This document shows positions 1 to 13,806 of a DNA stretch of 44,584 bases, piece after piece. The stretch comes from Methylococcales bacterium. GTDB lineage: Bacteria > Pseudomonadota > Gammaproteobacteria > Methylococcales > Methylomonadaceae. The notes beneath the pieces are model-generated. The model did not search any database, had not been told where the DNA came from, and was given only the letters and a program-made list of their open reading frames with translations. The stretch lies in contig JAQTOX010000007.1 in NCBI GenBank assembly GCA_028713055.1, forward strand, positions 1 through 44,584, read 5' to 3'. The first letter of the stretch is position 1; each line of letters starts with the position of its first letter. Position numbers and translations under genes: made by a program.

Positions 1-209
1 CTGGTTTAAAAAAACCTTCATGGTTTATTTGAACCAGTCTGTAAATGACAACCGTTTTGAAATACCTTGAAATATCATGAAGGTAAACAAATTTAGTAGT
101 GATGGCTCGATAATTGTTTATGTTGCACGTGGCACTTTTATTACACATGGATAAAAATCCAATCGTGCCGTATTCATACTCAGTTTTAAAATTTACAGGA
201 ATATAAAAA

Positions 210-1148
210 ATGCGTACATTGATTTCTTCATTATTGCTTGCTTCAGCAAGCATGACCTCGGCTTATGCGGCAACAATTACACAACCACCAATTATTGAAA
301 TGCAAACTAACGTCGGCACGATTACTATTCAATTGAATTGGGATAAAGCACCGATTAGTTCACAAAATTTTTTGAATTACATCAATTCTGGGTTTTATAA
401 AGATACGTTCTTTCATCGGATTTATACCGTTGCAGACCCTAAAGATAGTACAAAAACACTGATTAAAGTCGTTCAAGGTGGTGGTTTTGATGCTAAGACA
501 ATGCAATTGAAAACACCTTCGGCTTCAATTGTGAATGAAGCGAGCAATGGTTTACACAATTCAATCGGTACGATTTCGATGGCGCGAACAGCCGAGCCGA
601 ATTCAGCGACTTCACAATTTTTTTTCAATGTGACAGATAATTCATCTAGTTTCGATGCCGTTGCAGCTGACGCAAGTACAGGCATCGCAGCTAATGTCGG
701 CTATGCCGTATTCGGTACAGTGACTGGCGGCATGGATATTGTGAATAAAATCGGTAATTACAACACTATTAAGACGGCTTACAGTGAAGGCGTTCCTTTC
801 ATCGACGTGACGGATTGTGGTTTTAATTTTTGTTTGAAAAAAGTAATCATTGATGCAGTTTATGCCAGTAACGTTGTGGACACGATTAACTCGGTAACTC
901 GCGTGTCTGTAAAAGGCAATGGCAAAGTTACCAGTATGCCGAGTTCGTTTAGTTGTACTTCGGGCAGTAAAAGTTGCACATTGAAAAAACCTTTTGGAAC
1001 GGATGTTTCATTGTGGGCTAAACCATTTACAGGTTATGAATTCAAAGGCTGGTCTGGGGATTGCCAAGGCACAACCATGCCGTTGGCACTGAATACTAAA
1101 ACCAGCAACAATAACTGTACCGCAACGTTTACAAAAATTGGCGCGTAG
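210..1148 (+). CDS. Secreted cyclophilin-type peptidyl-prolyl cis-trans isomerase with C-terminal InlB B-repeat-like/GWSG domain
   Basis: N-terminal signal peptide (LLLASASMTSAYA); cyclophilin motifs FFHRI, VQGGGFD, GTISMART..NSATSQFFFN; C-terminal FKGWSGDCQG..CTATF motif. Confidence 0.9.
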   Translation: MRTLISSLLLASASMTSAYAATITQPPIIEMQTNVGTITIQLNWDKAPISSQNFLNYINSGFYKDTFFHRIYTVADPKDSTKTLIKVVQGGGFDAKTMQLKTPSASIVNEASNGLHNSIGTISMARTAEPNSATSQFFFNVTDNSSSFDAVAADASTGIAANVGYAVFGTVTGGMDIVNKIGNYNTIKTAYSEGVPFIDVTDCGFNFCLKKVIIDAVYASNVVDTINSVTRVSVKGNGKVTSMPSSFSCTSGSKSCTLKKPFGTDVSLWAKPFTGYEFKGWSGDCQGTTMPLALNTKTSNNNCTATFTKIGA

Positions 1149-1181
1149 TTTTGCCCCCTTCACCTTGAACCTTTTACCTTT

Positions 1182-2591
1182 ATGACTAATATCCAAGATA
1201 TTACTAGTCCAATTACTTCTTTGGAAAAACGCGCCATTAGTACGTTAGCGGGTGTTTATGCGCTACGAATGCTGGGGCTGTTTATGATTCTGCCGGTGTT
1301 GTCGCTATTCGCTAAAGAATTAGATGGTGCAACGCCTGCGTTAATCGGTTTGGCGATGAGTATTTACGGTTTGCCGCAAGTGGTTTTACAGATTCCATTT
1401 GGTTTAATGTCAGATAAATTTGGGCGTAAAAAACTGATTATCATCGGCTTAGTTTTGTTTTTTGCAGGTAGCGTAGTCGCGGCATCATCAAATGATATTT
1501 ACGGCGTGTTAATTGGTAGAGCGTTACAAGGTGTTGGGGCGATTTCAGCGGTAATTATGGCGTTAGTTGCCGATTTAACGCAGGAAATTCACCGCACAAA
1601 AGCAATGGCTACGATTGGCATCAGTATTGGAATGTCATTTGGTGCGGGGATTGTTGCAGGGCCTATTATCGCTGCAATGTTTGGTGGAATTCACGGTGTA
1701 TTTTGGACGACAGCTTTTTTAACATTGTTGGCAATAGCAACGGTTATTTACATTGTTCCGAATCCAGAAAAATCGAAACTACACCGTGATGCTGAATTTG
1801 TACCAGCGGACGCAATGGCGGCGTTAAAAAATCCTGAGCTTTTGCGTTTGGATTACGGAATTTTCATTCTACATTTAATTTTGATGGCAATTTTTGTCGT
1901 CGTTCCAACGTTAATGCGCGATGCGGGTTTGGAAAAAGGCACCGAATGGCAGGTTTATTTACCTGTTTTTGTGATTTCGATGGCGTTGATTGTGCCATTC
2001 ATCATTCTGGCAGAAAAAAAACGTCAAATGAAAAAAGTATTTTTAGGCGCGATTGTGACGTTATCAATTGCTGCAATTGGTTTCGCATTTCTGCACGAAA
2101 ATTTAGTCACGTTGATTGTATTTTTAAGCGTGTTTTTCTGTGGCTTTAATTTATTAGAAGCGACGTTGCCCTCGTTAGTTTCAAAAACGGCTCCCGCTGA
2201 TTTAAAAGGTACAGCGATGGGTGCATATTCTAGCTCGCAATTTTTGGGTTTATTTTGTGGCGGATTAGTTGGCGGTTGGTTTAACGGACAATTTGGTGTA
2301 ACTGCTGTATTTTTGGTGTGTGCAGCACTGGCGTTGAGTTGGTTTTGGGTTTCATTTTTCATGAAAGAACCACGTTATCTAGCTAGTTTATTGATTTCAA
2401 TTGAGGCGATGAGCGAAGGCGATGCAAAAGAATTTGTGAAGAAAGTGCTAAACGTGACCGGCATTGAAGAAGCGATTTTGCATCATGAAGAAGCCGTTTT
2501 ATATTTGAAAGTGGATAATCAATTACTCGATAAAGCGCAGTTACAAACTTTGGTGAATGAATACATTCACGCTTATCAGCACGTTATTTAA
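1182..2591 (+). CDS. MFS transporter, YajR-like, with C-terminal cytoplasmic domain
   Basis: 469 aa, about 12 hydrophobic segments, MFS motif A-like GLMSDKFGRKK, soluble C-terminal extension. Confidence 0.85.
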   Translation: MTNIQDITSPITSLEKRAISTLAGVYALRMLGLFMILPVLSLFAKELDGATPALIGLAMSIYGLPQVVLQIPFGLMSDKFGRKKLIIIGLVLFFAGSVVAASSNDIYGVLIGRALQGVGAISAVIMALVADLTQEIHRTKAMATIGISIGMSFGAGIVAGPIIAAMFGGIHGVFWTTAFLTLLAIATVIYIVPNPEKSKLHRDAEFVPADAMAALKNPELLRLDYGIFILHLILMAIFVVVPTLMRDAGLEKGTEWQVYLPVFVISMALIVPFIILAEKKRQMKKVFLGAIVTLSIAAIGFAFLHENLVTLIVFLSVFFCGFNLLEATLPSLVSKTAPADLKGTAMGAYSSSQFLGLFCGGLVGGWFNGQFGVTAVFLVCAALALSWFWVSFFMKEPRYLASLLISIEAMSEGDAKEFVKKVLNVTGIEEAILHHEEAVLYLKVDNQLLDKAQLQTLVNEYIHAYQHVI

Positions 2592-2642
2592 TGATGTCTC
2601 GTGTTGATTATCAAAATTTAGTCAGTCAATTAAACCAGTGGA

Positions 2643-2659
<17 letters not shown>
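2591..2659 (+). pseudogene. Short relic of a second ligA 5' end (MMSRVDYQNLVSQLNQWNEHES*)
   Basis: Reading frame from 2591 gives SRVDYQNLVSQLNQWNEH, aligning with [21 protein letters not shown] at the start of the downstream ligA; stop TGA at 2657-2659. Confidence 0.6.
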
Positions 2660-5921
<3,262 letters not shown>

Positions 5922-5987
5922 GTCACAAAATCAAATTGTGTATTTTCTTAGTTTTGGCAGTGGCTAAGTAGTAATGTTTGAATCGTG

Positions 5988-5993
5988 TATAAT
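5988..5993 (+). promoter_or_regulatory. Candidate sigma70 -10 box (TATAAT) upstream of pssA
   Basis: Perfect TATAAT about 35 bp before the CDS; -35 not convincing. Confidence 0.35.
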
Positions 5994-6019
5994 TCGCGTC
6001 ATCGAAATCACTACCTTTT

Positions 6020-6772
6020 GTGGCAATTATGACTGTTGAAAAATTAACTATTCGCCGTCGCGGCATTTATTTACTTCCCAATTTATTCACTACAGGCGCA
6101 TTATTTTCGGGTTTTTACGCGATAACGTCCGCGATGAATGCTCATTATGATATTTCCGTTGTCGCAATTTTTGTTGCCATGATTTTGGACGGTTTAGATG
6201 GACGAGTTGCACGTCTAACCAATACGCAAAGTGAGTTTGGCGCACAATATGACAGCTTATCAGACATGGTTTCATTTGCCGTCGCGCCAGCATTAGTGAT
6301 GTATTTATGGGCATTTTCAAGTTTGGGCAAAGTCGGGTTATTTGCTGCCTTTGTGCATACTGCTGGCGGTGCATTGCGATTAGCACGTTTTAATACTCAA
6401 TTGACTTCTGCGGATAAACGCTATTTTCAAGGCTTACCCAGTCCAGCCGCCGCTGCAATTTTGGCAGGTTTTATTTGGCTTTGTTTAGAACACGGTTGGG
6501 ATATTGAAGCACTGAAATATGTAGCAATCATTTTGACGATTACAACAGGCTTGTTGATGGTAAGTAATTTCCGTTATTCAAGTTTTAAAGAAATCGATTT
6601 AAAAGGCAAAGTCCCATTTTTTGTAGCGATTGCCGTGATGCTTGCCATTGCTTTCGTAATGGCACAACCACAAACAATGTTATTTTTGCTTTTCTTGGGC
6701 TATGCGATTTCAGGACCGCTCGTGACATTTATTATGCGCCGCCGCAAAAAATTACAAAGTCGCAAAGGCTAA
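6020..6772 (+). CDS. pssA: CDP-diacylglycerol--serine O-phosphatidyltransferase (ATG at 6029 also possible)
   Basis: CDP-alcohol phosphatidyltransferase motif DGLDGRVARLTNTQSEFGAQYDSLSD; multiple TM segments. Confidence 0.92.
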   Translation: MAIMTVEKLTIRRRGIYLLPNLFTTGALFSGFYAITSAMNAHYDISVVAIFVAMILDGLDGRVARLTNTQSEFGAQYDSLSDMVSFAVAPALVMYLWAFSSLGKVGLFAAFVHTAGGALRLARFNTQLTSADKRYFQGLPSPAAAAILAGFIWLCLEHGWDIEALKYVAIILTITTGLLMVSNFRYSSFKEIDLKGKVPFFVAIAVMLAIAFVMAQPQTMLFLLFLGYAISGPLVTFIMRRRKKLQSRKG

Positions 6773-6799
6773 TTTTTACATTTTGGATTTAAAAATTTT

Positions 6800-8344
6800 A
6801 TGAAAGACCAACTGATTATATTTGATACAACCCTACGCGATGGCGAACAAAGTCCTGGCGCGTCGATGACTCGTGACGAGAAAATTAGAATCGCTCGCGC
6901 GTTAGAACGTTTGAAAGTGGACGTGATTGAAGCAGGATTTCCTGCGGCAAGTATTGGCGATTTTGAAGCAGTGCAAGCTGTAGCGAATGTGATTAAAGAG
7001 AGTATTGTTTGTGGTTTGGCTCGCGCGTTGGACAAAGATATTGACCGTGCAGGCGAAGCCTTAAAAGGTGCGAAACAATCACGCATTCACACGTTTATTG
7101 CGACTTCACCTATTCACATGCAAATGAAGCTCAATATGTCACCGGATCAAGTGATTGAACACGCGGTGAAAGCTGTAAAACGTGCGCGGCAATATACCGA
7201 TGACGTGGAATTTTCACCTGAAGATGCGGGACGTTCTGACGAAGATTTTTTGTGTCGTATTTTAGAAGCAGTCATTGATGCCGGCGCGACGACGTTAAAC
7301 ATTCCCGATACCGTTGGTTACAGCATTCCACAACAATTTGGTGCGACGATTAAAAATTTAATTGAGCGTATTCCAAATTCTGATAAAGCGATTTTTTCAG
7401 TACATTGTCACAACGATTTAGGTTTAGCCGTAGCGAATTCACTTTCCGCCGTCATGAATGGCGCACGCCAAGTTGAATGCACGATTAACGGCTTAGGCGA
7501 ACGCGCGGGCAATGCGTCGCTTGAAGAAGTTGTGATGGCAGTTCGTACCCGTCACGATGTGTTCGATTGCCAAATGCGCATTGATACCCGCGAGATTTTG
7601 ACGTGTTCAAAATTGGTTTCGTCGATTACGGGTTTTCCTGTGCAGCCAAATAAGGCAATTGTCGGTGCAAATGCTTTTGCACACGAGGCTGGAATTCATC
7701 AAGACGGTATTTTGAAAAGTCGAGAAACTTACGAAATTATGCGAGCTGAAGATGTGGGCTGGACAGCGAATCGGATGGTTTTAGGCAAACATTCGGGACG
7801 TAATGCGTTTAAAAGTCGAATTAACGAATTGGGTTTTGAGTTCGAAAGTGAAGCCGAATTAAACGATGCTTTTGCACGATTTAAACAATTGGCGGACAAA
7901 AAACACGAAATTTTCGATGAAGATTTACAAACACTAATTTCTGAAACTAGCATTGAAGCCGAAGACGAACATATTAGATTAGTGTCATTGAAAGTGTGTT
8001 CAGAAACTGGCGAAGTACCAAATGCCGTGGTGACATTGCGTGTGAACAACCAAGAAGTTACTGGTAATTCAACGGGCGGGGGTGTTGTTGATGCGACGCT
8101 GAAAGCGATTGAACAACTTGTAAAATCTGATGCGTTGCTCGAATTATATTCGGTCAATAACGTTACGAATGGTACGGATGCACAAGGCGAAGTTACCGTA
8201 CGTTTGGAAAAAGCGGGGCGGATTGTGAATGGTTTGGGTGCAGATACTGACATCGTTACCGCTTCTGCAAAAGCCTATATCAATGCGCTAAATAAATTAC
8301 TCAACGTAAACGCGCGTCAACATCCGCAAAAGTCTGAGGTTTAA
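6800..8344 (+). CDS. leuA: 2-isopropylmalate synthase
   Basis: [58 protein letters not shown]-terminal allosteric LeuA domain. Confidence 0.97.
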   Translation: MKDQLIIFDTTLRDGEQSPGASMTRDEKIRIARALERLKVDVIEAGFPAASIGDFEAVQAVANVIKESIVCGLARALDKDIDRAGEALKGAKQSRIHTFIATSPIHMQMKLNMSPDQVIEHAVKAVKRARQYTDDVEFSPEDAGRSDEDFLCRILEAVIDAGATTLNIPDTVGYSIPQQFGATIKNLIERIPNSDKAIFSVHCHNDLGLAVANSLSAVMNGARQVECTINGLGERAGNASLEEVVMAVRTRHDVFDCQMRIDTREILTCSKLVSSITGFPVQPNKAIVGANAFAHEAGIHQDGILKSRETYEIMRAEDVGWTANRMVLGKHSGRNAFKSRINELGFEFESEAELNDAFARFKQLADKKHEIFDEDLQTLISETSIEAEDEHIRLVSLKVCSETGEVPNAVVTLRVNNQEVTGNSTGGGVVDATLKAIEQLVKSDALLELYSVNNVTNGTDAQGEVTVRLEKAGRIVNGLGADTDIVTASAKAYINALNKLLNVNARQHPQKSEV

Positions 8345-8350
8345 ACGTTC

Positions 8351-8770
8351 ATGAAATCAAAAGCACAATCTGGTTTTACCTTATTAGAATTACTTGTTGT
8401 TTTAGGGATTATTGCGATGTTGGCGGGAATCGTTGGACCTCAAGTTATGAAACATTTGGGTGAATCAAAAACTAAAGCCGCAAAAGTGCAAGTCGAAGAT
8501 TTTTCTGCGGCACTTGATATGTACAAATTGGACATGGGTAAATATCCGACTTCCGACCAAGGTTTACAGGCGTTAATCGAAGCTCCCGAAGGTTCAAAAC
8601 GTTGGAATGGTCCCTATTTGAGAAAAGCGAAAACACCCGTTGATCCGTGGTTGAACGAATACCACTATGCGTCACCTGGCACGCATGGCAAATTTGATTT
8701 ATTTACCTACGGTGCAGACGACAAAGAAGGTGGCGAAGGCGAAGATCAAGACGTTGTGAATTGGGAATAA
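8351..8770 (+). CDS. gspG: Type II secretion system major pseudopilin GspG
   Basis: Prepilin motif GFTLLELLVVLGI; GKYPTSDQGLQAL..P..W.GPYL. Confidence 0.95.
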   Translation: MKSKAQSGFTLLELLVVLGIIAMLAGIVGPQVMKHLGESKTKAAKVQVEDFSAALDMYKLDMGKYPTSDQGLQALIEAPEGSKRWNGPYLRKAKTPVDPWLNEYHYASPGTHGKFDLFTYGADDKEGGEGEDQDVVNWE

Positions 8771-9208
8771 ATGCGCTCAAACGCGGGTTTTACGCTGCTC
8801 GAACTCATTATTGTTTTGGGTATTATGGTGTTAGGATTTGGCGCGGTGGCGGTGAATATGTCTGCTGGGAATGATTCGATGGCATTAACATCCGCCGCCC
8901 GTGATTTAACTTCTGGTTTACGTTATGTCCGTTCGCAAGCGATGCTTTCGCATACGCAAGCTACCCTCGATTTCAATCTTAGTAATAACAGTTATTCTCT
9001 AACTGGTCAGGATAAAACTTACGAAATTTCCGAAAGTATCGATGTCACCGTCAGTACCGCAAAAGATGAATTACACGACGGCATCGCACATTTACGATTT
9101 TTTCCTGACGGTTCATCGATTGGTGGACGTATTACCTTAGAAAAAAATTCCCACGTTCAAGAAATCAATATCAATTGGCTCACTGGTCATGTCACGCTGG
9201 CAGACTAA
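8771..9208 (+). CDS. gspH: Type II secretion system minor pseudopilin GspH
   Basis: Prepilin motif GFTLLELIIVLGIM; follows gspG; GspH-like RDLTSGLRYVRSQA. Confidence 0.85.
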   Translation: MRSNAGFTLLELIIVLGIMVLGFGAVAVNMSAGNDSMALTSAARDLTSGLRYVRSQAMLSHTQATLDFNLSNNSYSLTGQDKTYEISESIDVTVSTAKDELHDGIAHLRFFPDGSSIGGRITLEKNSHVQEININWLTGHVTLAD

Positions 9209-9602
9209 TCAACGTGGTTTTTCGTTATTGGAAATGTTGATTGCGTTTTCAATTCTGGCAGTGTCTCTAGGAATTTTGTTGAAAATTTTTTCGACAGGCA
9301 TTACTACTTCGCAAGTCGCTGATAATTACACCACTGCCGTACAAATTGCGACGAATTTAATCGCTAAAACTGGCATTGAAACACCGCTAAAAATCAGCGA
9401 AGAACTTGGCGTTGAAAACGAGTTTTATCATTGGCGCGTGCGCGTAAATTCACAAACGTTTATATCACCCGAATTAAATTTACATGATTTACCCGTTGAA
9501 TTATTTAACGTGAATGTACTGGTTTGGTGGGGCGATGACGATAAAACCGATGATCGTGTTTTAGAATTAAACACGTTGAAATTGGCGGCGAAGAGTGAAT
9601 AA
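9189..9602 (+). CDS. gspI: Type II secretion system minor pseudopilin GspI
   Basis: Prepilin motif GFSLLEMLIAFSIL; position in gsp cluster. Confidence 0.85.
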   Translation: MSRWQTNQRGFSLLEMLIAFSILAVSLGILLKIFSTGITTSQVADNYTTAVQIATNLIAKTGIETPLKISEELGVENEFYHWRVRVNSQTFISPELNLHDLPVELFNVNVLVWWGDDDKTDDRVLELNTLKLAAKSE

Positions 9603-10263
9603 ATCCCACGGCTTTACACTTATCGAAGTCTTAATTGCTATGACCATGTTGAGTTTGATGGTCGTGTTACTTTTTAGCAGTTTGACAATTGGTGCGAAAA
9701 GTTGGGAACAAGGTGAAAAAAAAATCGCTGACGTGAACGAAATTGCCGTGGTACAACAATTTTTTAGTCACCATCTCGCACACGCTACGCCACAATGGAA
9801 CGATTTTAATCCAGAAAAAGAGCGCGTATTTTCATTTCAAGGTAAAAAGCAATCACTTCAATTTGTTGCTGCTTTTCCCGCCAGTGCGGAACGTGCTGGT
9901 TTGCAATTATTCAATTTGGAACTCAGAAAAAAGGACAAACAGCGTTTTGTCGATGTGACATTAACGCCTTTTTTTCCATTATCTGAAGGCGAAGAATGGT
10001 TTGAAGACAGCGTCGAATTAGTACGAGGCGTAGAAAATTTTGAATTATCTTATTTTGGTTTGAATGACGAAACGGGCGAATACGGTTGGCAAAGTGAATG
10101 GCTCAACAAAGAACAACAACCGCGTTTGGTAAAAATTTTATTGGAACTCGATGATGGACGTTATTTGCCCGAAATAATTGTCGCATTAAACGTCGATAGC
10201 AGTTATAGCAACGCCGATTTAGAAAGTGTCCCCGTCGAAGAAGTAACGGATGCGACACAATGA
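9595..10263 (+). CDS. gspJ: Type II secretion system minor pseudopilin GspJ
   Basis: GFTLIEVLIAMTML prepilin motif; GTG start; position in gsp cluster. Confidence 0.85.
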   Translation: MNKSHGFTLIEVLIAMTMLSLMVVLLFSSLTIGAKSWEQGEKKIADVNEIAVVQQFFSHHLAHATPQWNDFNPEKERVFSFQGKKQSLQFVAAFPASAERAGLQLFNLELRKKDKQRFVDVTLTPFFPLSEGEEWFEDSVELVRGVENFELSYFGLNDETGEYGWQSEWLNKEQQPRLVKILLELDDGRYLPEIIVALNVDSSYSNADLESVPVEEVTDATQ

Positions 10264-11252
10264 AACAAAAAGGTGTTGCTTTAATTTTAGTGCTTTGGGT
10301 GTTGAGTATTTTAACGTTAATGGCGGGCAGTTTTACCAAAACTATGCGGCGTGAATCAACGGGCGTGATGACGATTCGAGCAAATGCCGAAGCGAATGCT
10401 CAAGCGCAAGCCGGAATTTCTTTGGCGCAAGCGATGTTGTTGCACGAAGACGAGGCTAAACGTTGGCGTGTCGATGGTAGTATTTACGAAATTGAAACTG
10501 AAAACGCGACTATGCGAATTCGGCTACTTTCTGAAACTGGAAAAATAGACATTAACAGCGTCACTGCTTCGTTATTGCATCAAGTTTTGTTACACGCGCC
10601 ACTCGAAACGCAAGCACAATTAGAACTCGAAAATGCAATTTTGGATTGGCGCGATGATGACGAAACGACTCGCCCATTTGGTGCAGAAAAACCAGAATAT
10701 AAAGCAGCAAAATTGAGTTATTCTCCCCGCAATAAACCGTTTCGCGCGTTGGAAGAATTACAAATGGTACGTGGATTGAGTGCCGATGTATTTGCGTGGA
10801 TGCAACCGATTTTCACGGTTTATGCTGCTGGTCAAACCGAAGTTGATTTGAATTTAGCGACTCGCGATGTGTTAAATGTGTTGCCAGAAGTGGATGTAAA
10901 TTTATTAGATACGTATTTTTTAGCACATCAGCAAGCAATTTTGAATCATTCACCAATGCCTGTTGTGCCGCGTATTGAGAATGCCGCGCAAGCTATGACA
11001 CAAGATGTCGAAACGACAACAGAAGCGGAAGTTTCTCCTGATATTTCGACAGTAACTGTCACCGTAGAAGCCATTTTAGATAACGACGCTCAAGCGGCTG
11101 TTCAAGTAGTGATGGAAAAAATCGATGGTGCAAACAATTTACCCTTTCAAATCCTAACGCAACAAAATCAAATCGAAACGCCATCTCTTTTTTCTGAAAC
11201 CATGAATTCATTTGTGGTAGCGCGTTATGTTGAATCTAATCAAATTCGTTAA
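10260..11252 (+). CDS. gspK: Type II secretion system protein GspK
   Basis: KGVALILVLWVLSILTL N-terminus; KIDIN..., ILDWRDDDETTRPFGAE, NKPFRALEEL. Confidence 0.88.
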   Translation: MKQKGVALILVLWVLSILTLMAGSFTKTMRRESTGVMTIRANAEANAQAQAGISLAQAMLLHEDEAKRWRVDGSIYEIETENATMRIRLLSETGKIDINSVTASLLHQVLLHAPLETQAQLELENAILDWRDDDETTRPFGAEKPEYKAAKLSYSPRNKPFRALEELQMVRGLSADVFAWMQPIFTVYAAGQTEVDLNLATRDVLNVLPEVDVNLLDTYFLAHQQAILNHSPMPVVPRIENAAQAMTQDVETTTEAEVSPDISTVTVTVEAILDNDAQAAVQVVMEKIDGANNLPFQILTQQNQIETPSLFSETMNSFVVARYVESNQIR

Positions 11253-11329
11253 TTTTCCAAAATGACACAAGCTGCTGCCAGTGTGTTTTATAATCACGTC
11301 TCCTTAAACAAAAAATTGGAGTACACAAT

Positions 11330-11905
11330 ATGGCTATTTCACTCAACAAAGGTGGCAATCTCAGTTTGTCTAAAACTGACCCGTCGTTAAACAATGTTCT
11401 TATCGGTTTAGGCTGGGATGCACGTCCAACTGATGGCGCAGATTTCGATTTGGATGCCAGTGCATTCATGTTGAAAAATGACGGTAAAGTACGTTCAGAT
11501 GCCGATTTCATTTTCTACAATCAAAAGCGTTCTGCGTGTGGTTCGGTTGAACATTTGGGCGATAACTTAACGGGCAAAGGCGAAGGCGACGATGAAACGT
11601 TGGTTTTGCAATTGAACAAAATCCCTGCGGATGTTGAGCGTGTCACGTTTGCCGTTACGATTCATGAAGCAGAAACACGCAAACAAAATTTTGGGCAAGT
11701 TTCAAACGCTTTTATTCGTGTAGTTAACAAAGATTCAGGCGTTGAAATTGCGCGTTATGATTTGAGTGAAGATGCGTCGGTTGAAACAGCGATGATTTTT
11801 GGTGAAATTTACCGTCATAACGGTGAATGGAAATTCAAAGCAGTCGGTCAAGGTTACGCGGGTGGTTTAGCACCGTTGACACGACAATTTGGCGTGAACG
11901 TTTAA
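11330..11905 (+). CDS. terD: TerD-family stress/tellurium-resistance protein
   Basis: [63 protein letters not shown]. Confidence 0.95.
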   Translation: MAISLNKGGNLSLSKTDPSLNNVLIGLGWDARPTDGADFDLDASAFMLKNDGKVRSDADFIFYNQKRSACGSVEHLGDNLTGKGEGDDETLVLQLNKIPADVERVTFAVTIHEAETRKQNFGQVSNAFIRVVNKDSGVEIARYDLSEDASVETAMIFGEIYRHNGEWKFKAVGQGYAGGLAPLTRQFGVNV

Positions 11906-11917
11906 AAAAATTTTGAG

Positions 11918-11950
11918 GCGGATTTGAAGTTTATTTGAATCCGCTTTTTT
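11918..11950 (+). terminator. Rho-independent terminator after terD
   Basis: GCGGATT ... AATCCGC stem followed by TTTTTT. Confidence 0.85.
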
Positions 11951-12002
11951 GACGTTTTTAGACTGACATAATTTGACTCATTCAGAGGAAATTTGAAATT
12001 AA

Positions 12003-13238
12003 ATGAACCTAAACAAAAACGTTAAAATCGAATTCAAACCGTTTCTGCGTTGGTGGGGACGCGAATTGGCGTTTTTAATTCCCGCAAAAATTCGCCAATT
12101 TTTCCACGCACCACGCGTGGCAATTATTATTCGTCCGATAAATGAACAATTTGAATTCAGCTATGAAATCAACGGACAACAAGAAATTTTAACAACAGTG
12201 GCACGAGATATTTCGAGTGCAGAAATCGTCAAAAATTTAATCAGCCCCGACCGTTTTAAAAACGCGATTTTCATTTTGCGTTTATCGAACCATGACGCGC
12301 TGAATAAAACATTAAATTTGCCACTCGCCGCGCAAACCAACGTGCTGCAAGTCGTGAGTTATGAATTAGACCGTTACAGTCCCTTTAAAGCCGACCAAAT
12401 TTATTTCGCTACACGTCTCGAACGTATCGATACCGAAGCCGCACAACTTATTGTGCAGTTGATGATTGTGCCGCGTAAATCACTCGAAACGCTTTATCAA
12501 AATTGCAAAACATTAGATATTTCGTTGGATTACGTCGATGTTGAAAATTGTCCGAACGATTTGCAGAAATTGCATTCTGCTTACAATTTATTACCGCCAC
12601 ATTTACAACCTAAAATCGCCAACACGCCGCGCCGTGTTATTGCTGGGTTAGTGGCATTATTGGTGATTTTAAGCGTCGCCAGTTTAGCGTTACCAGTGTG
12701 GTTGGAATATCAAGCGGTCGAAAATTTACAAGCCAAAATCGCTAAAATCGAAAAAGAAGTTAAAGCGGTAAAAACCTTGCAGGCTGAAATGGATACCATG
12801 CGTGAGGAAAATCAAGCACTCATCAATGAAAAAACCGCTACGCCGCTAGTTGTTTCCATTCTCAATGAAATCAGTAGGTTAATGAAAGATGATAGTTGGC
12901 TTTCCTATTTGCAATACAGCGAAGGACAATTGCAATTACAAGGCGAATCACCAACGGCATCTAATTTGCTAGCAGACTTGGAAGCGTCCGATTACTTTGC
13001 CAAAGCCAATTTTGTTTCGCCCGTAACGCAAGACAAAGCTAGTGGCATGGAACGTTTTCAAATTTCTGCCGAAATTACCAAGCCAGCGAATTCTGAAAAC
13101 AGTGACGTGACAACTGAAATAACTGAAACAGCGACTGAAACGGTAAGTGAATCGGCTGATGAAACGCCTACCGAAACAACGGTTGAAGACGTAACTACTG
13201 AAGAGGCAGTGACTGAAAATGGTACTCCACAAGAATAA
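12003..13238 (+). CDS. gspL: Type II secretion system GspL/PilN-like protein with Thr/Glu-rich tail
   Basis: Position before gspM-like gene; single TM (VIAGLVALLVILSVASLALPVWL) plus coiled region; PilM/GspL-like N-terminus with SYELDRYSPFKADQIYF. Confidence 0.75.
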   Translation: MNLNKNVKIEFKPFLRWWGRELAFLIPAKIRQFFHAPRVAIIIRPINEQFEFSYEINGQQEILTTVARDISSAEIVKNLISPDRFKNAIFILRLSNHDALNKTLNLPLAAQTNVLQVVSYELDRYSPFKADQIYFATRLERIDTEAAQLIVQLMIVPRKSLETLYQNCKTLDISLDYVDVENCPNDLQKLHSAYNLLPPHLQPKIANTPRRVIAGLVALLVILSVASLALPVWLEYQAVENLQAKIAKIEKEVKAVKTLQAEMDTMREENQALINEKTATPLVVSILNEISRLMKDDSWLSYLQYSEGQLQLQGESPTASNLLADLEASDYFAKANFVSPVTQDKASGMERFQISAEITKPANSENSDVTTEITETATETVSESADETPTETTVEDVTTEEAVTENGTPQE

Positions 13239-13806
13239 TCAAAATGAACGTTGGCTAGCAATTGGCTTATTGTTAGTCGTGATTGGTTTTATAAGTTTTG
13301 TCATTATTTTGCCACTTGTAAATCAAGGCTTGGCGTTGCATGAAGAAAAAAATGCGCTTGGTTTTCGTTTTGAACAATACGAACGAATTTTATCGCGTAA
13401 ACAAAGTGTTATCGACGAAATGGAAACGCTAAAAGCAAAGTTTTCTGACCAAAATTATTTAAGTACCCAAAACACCAGCGCGTTAGCGTCAGCAGAATTA
13501 CAAGAAATGATTAAGCAAGCAATTATTGAAGCAGGCGGACAATTGAGCAGTACACAAGGATTGCCCGTAGTCATGAAAAATAATTTTAATCGTATCCCAA
13601 TTAACGTTCGCATGACAGGAAACAGTGAAGTTTTACGCGCCGTGTTACATAAAATAGAAACCGCTACGCCGCTTGTGGTAGTTGAGCAAATCGATATTCG
13701 TCCAATGCGTGGCGTGAGAAATAAAATCACTCATCAAATCGACCCAAGTAATGAATTGAGCGTAAATTTTCAAGCCATTAGTTTTATGAAAAAATCCGCT
13801 TCATGA
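13219..13806 (+). CDS. gspM: Type II secretion system GspM-like protein
   Basis: N-terminal TM, coiled coil, GspM-like ALASAELQEMIKQAI..; position. Confidence 0.75.
   Translation: MVLHKNNQNERWLAIGLLLVVIGFISFVIILPLVNQGLALHEEKNALGFRFEQYERILSRKQSVIDEMETLKAKFSDQNYLSTQNTSALASAELQEMIKQAIIEAGGQLSSTQGLPVVMKNNFNRIPINVRMTGNSEVLRAVLHKIETATPLVVVEQIDIRPMRGVRNKITHQIDPSNELSVNFQAISFMKKSAS

Noticed and set aside
1-37. CTGGTT...AACCAG nested inverted repeat at window start
   Set aside because: At the window edge with no upstream context; cannot tell terminator from chance
2024-2362. 112-aa minus-strand ORF in the MFS gene
   Set aside because: Antisense to a clear transporter CDS; composition is typical of shadow ORFs
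7729-8253. 174-aa minus-strand ORF in leuA
   Set aside because: Antisense shadow ORF of leuA; no motifs
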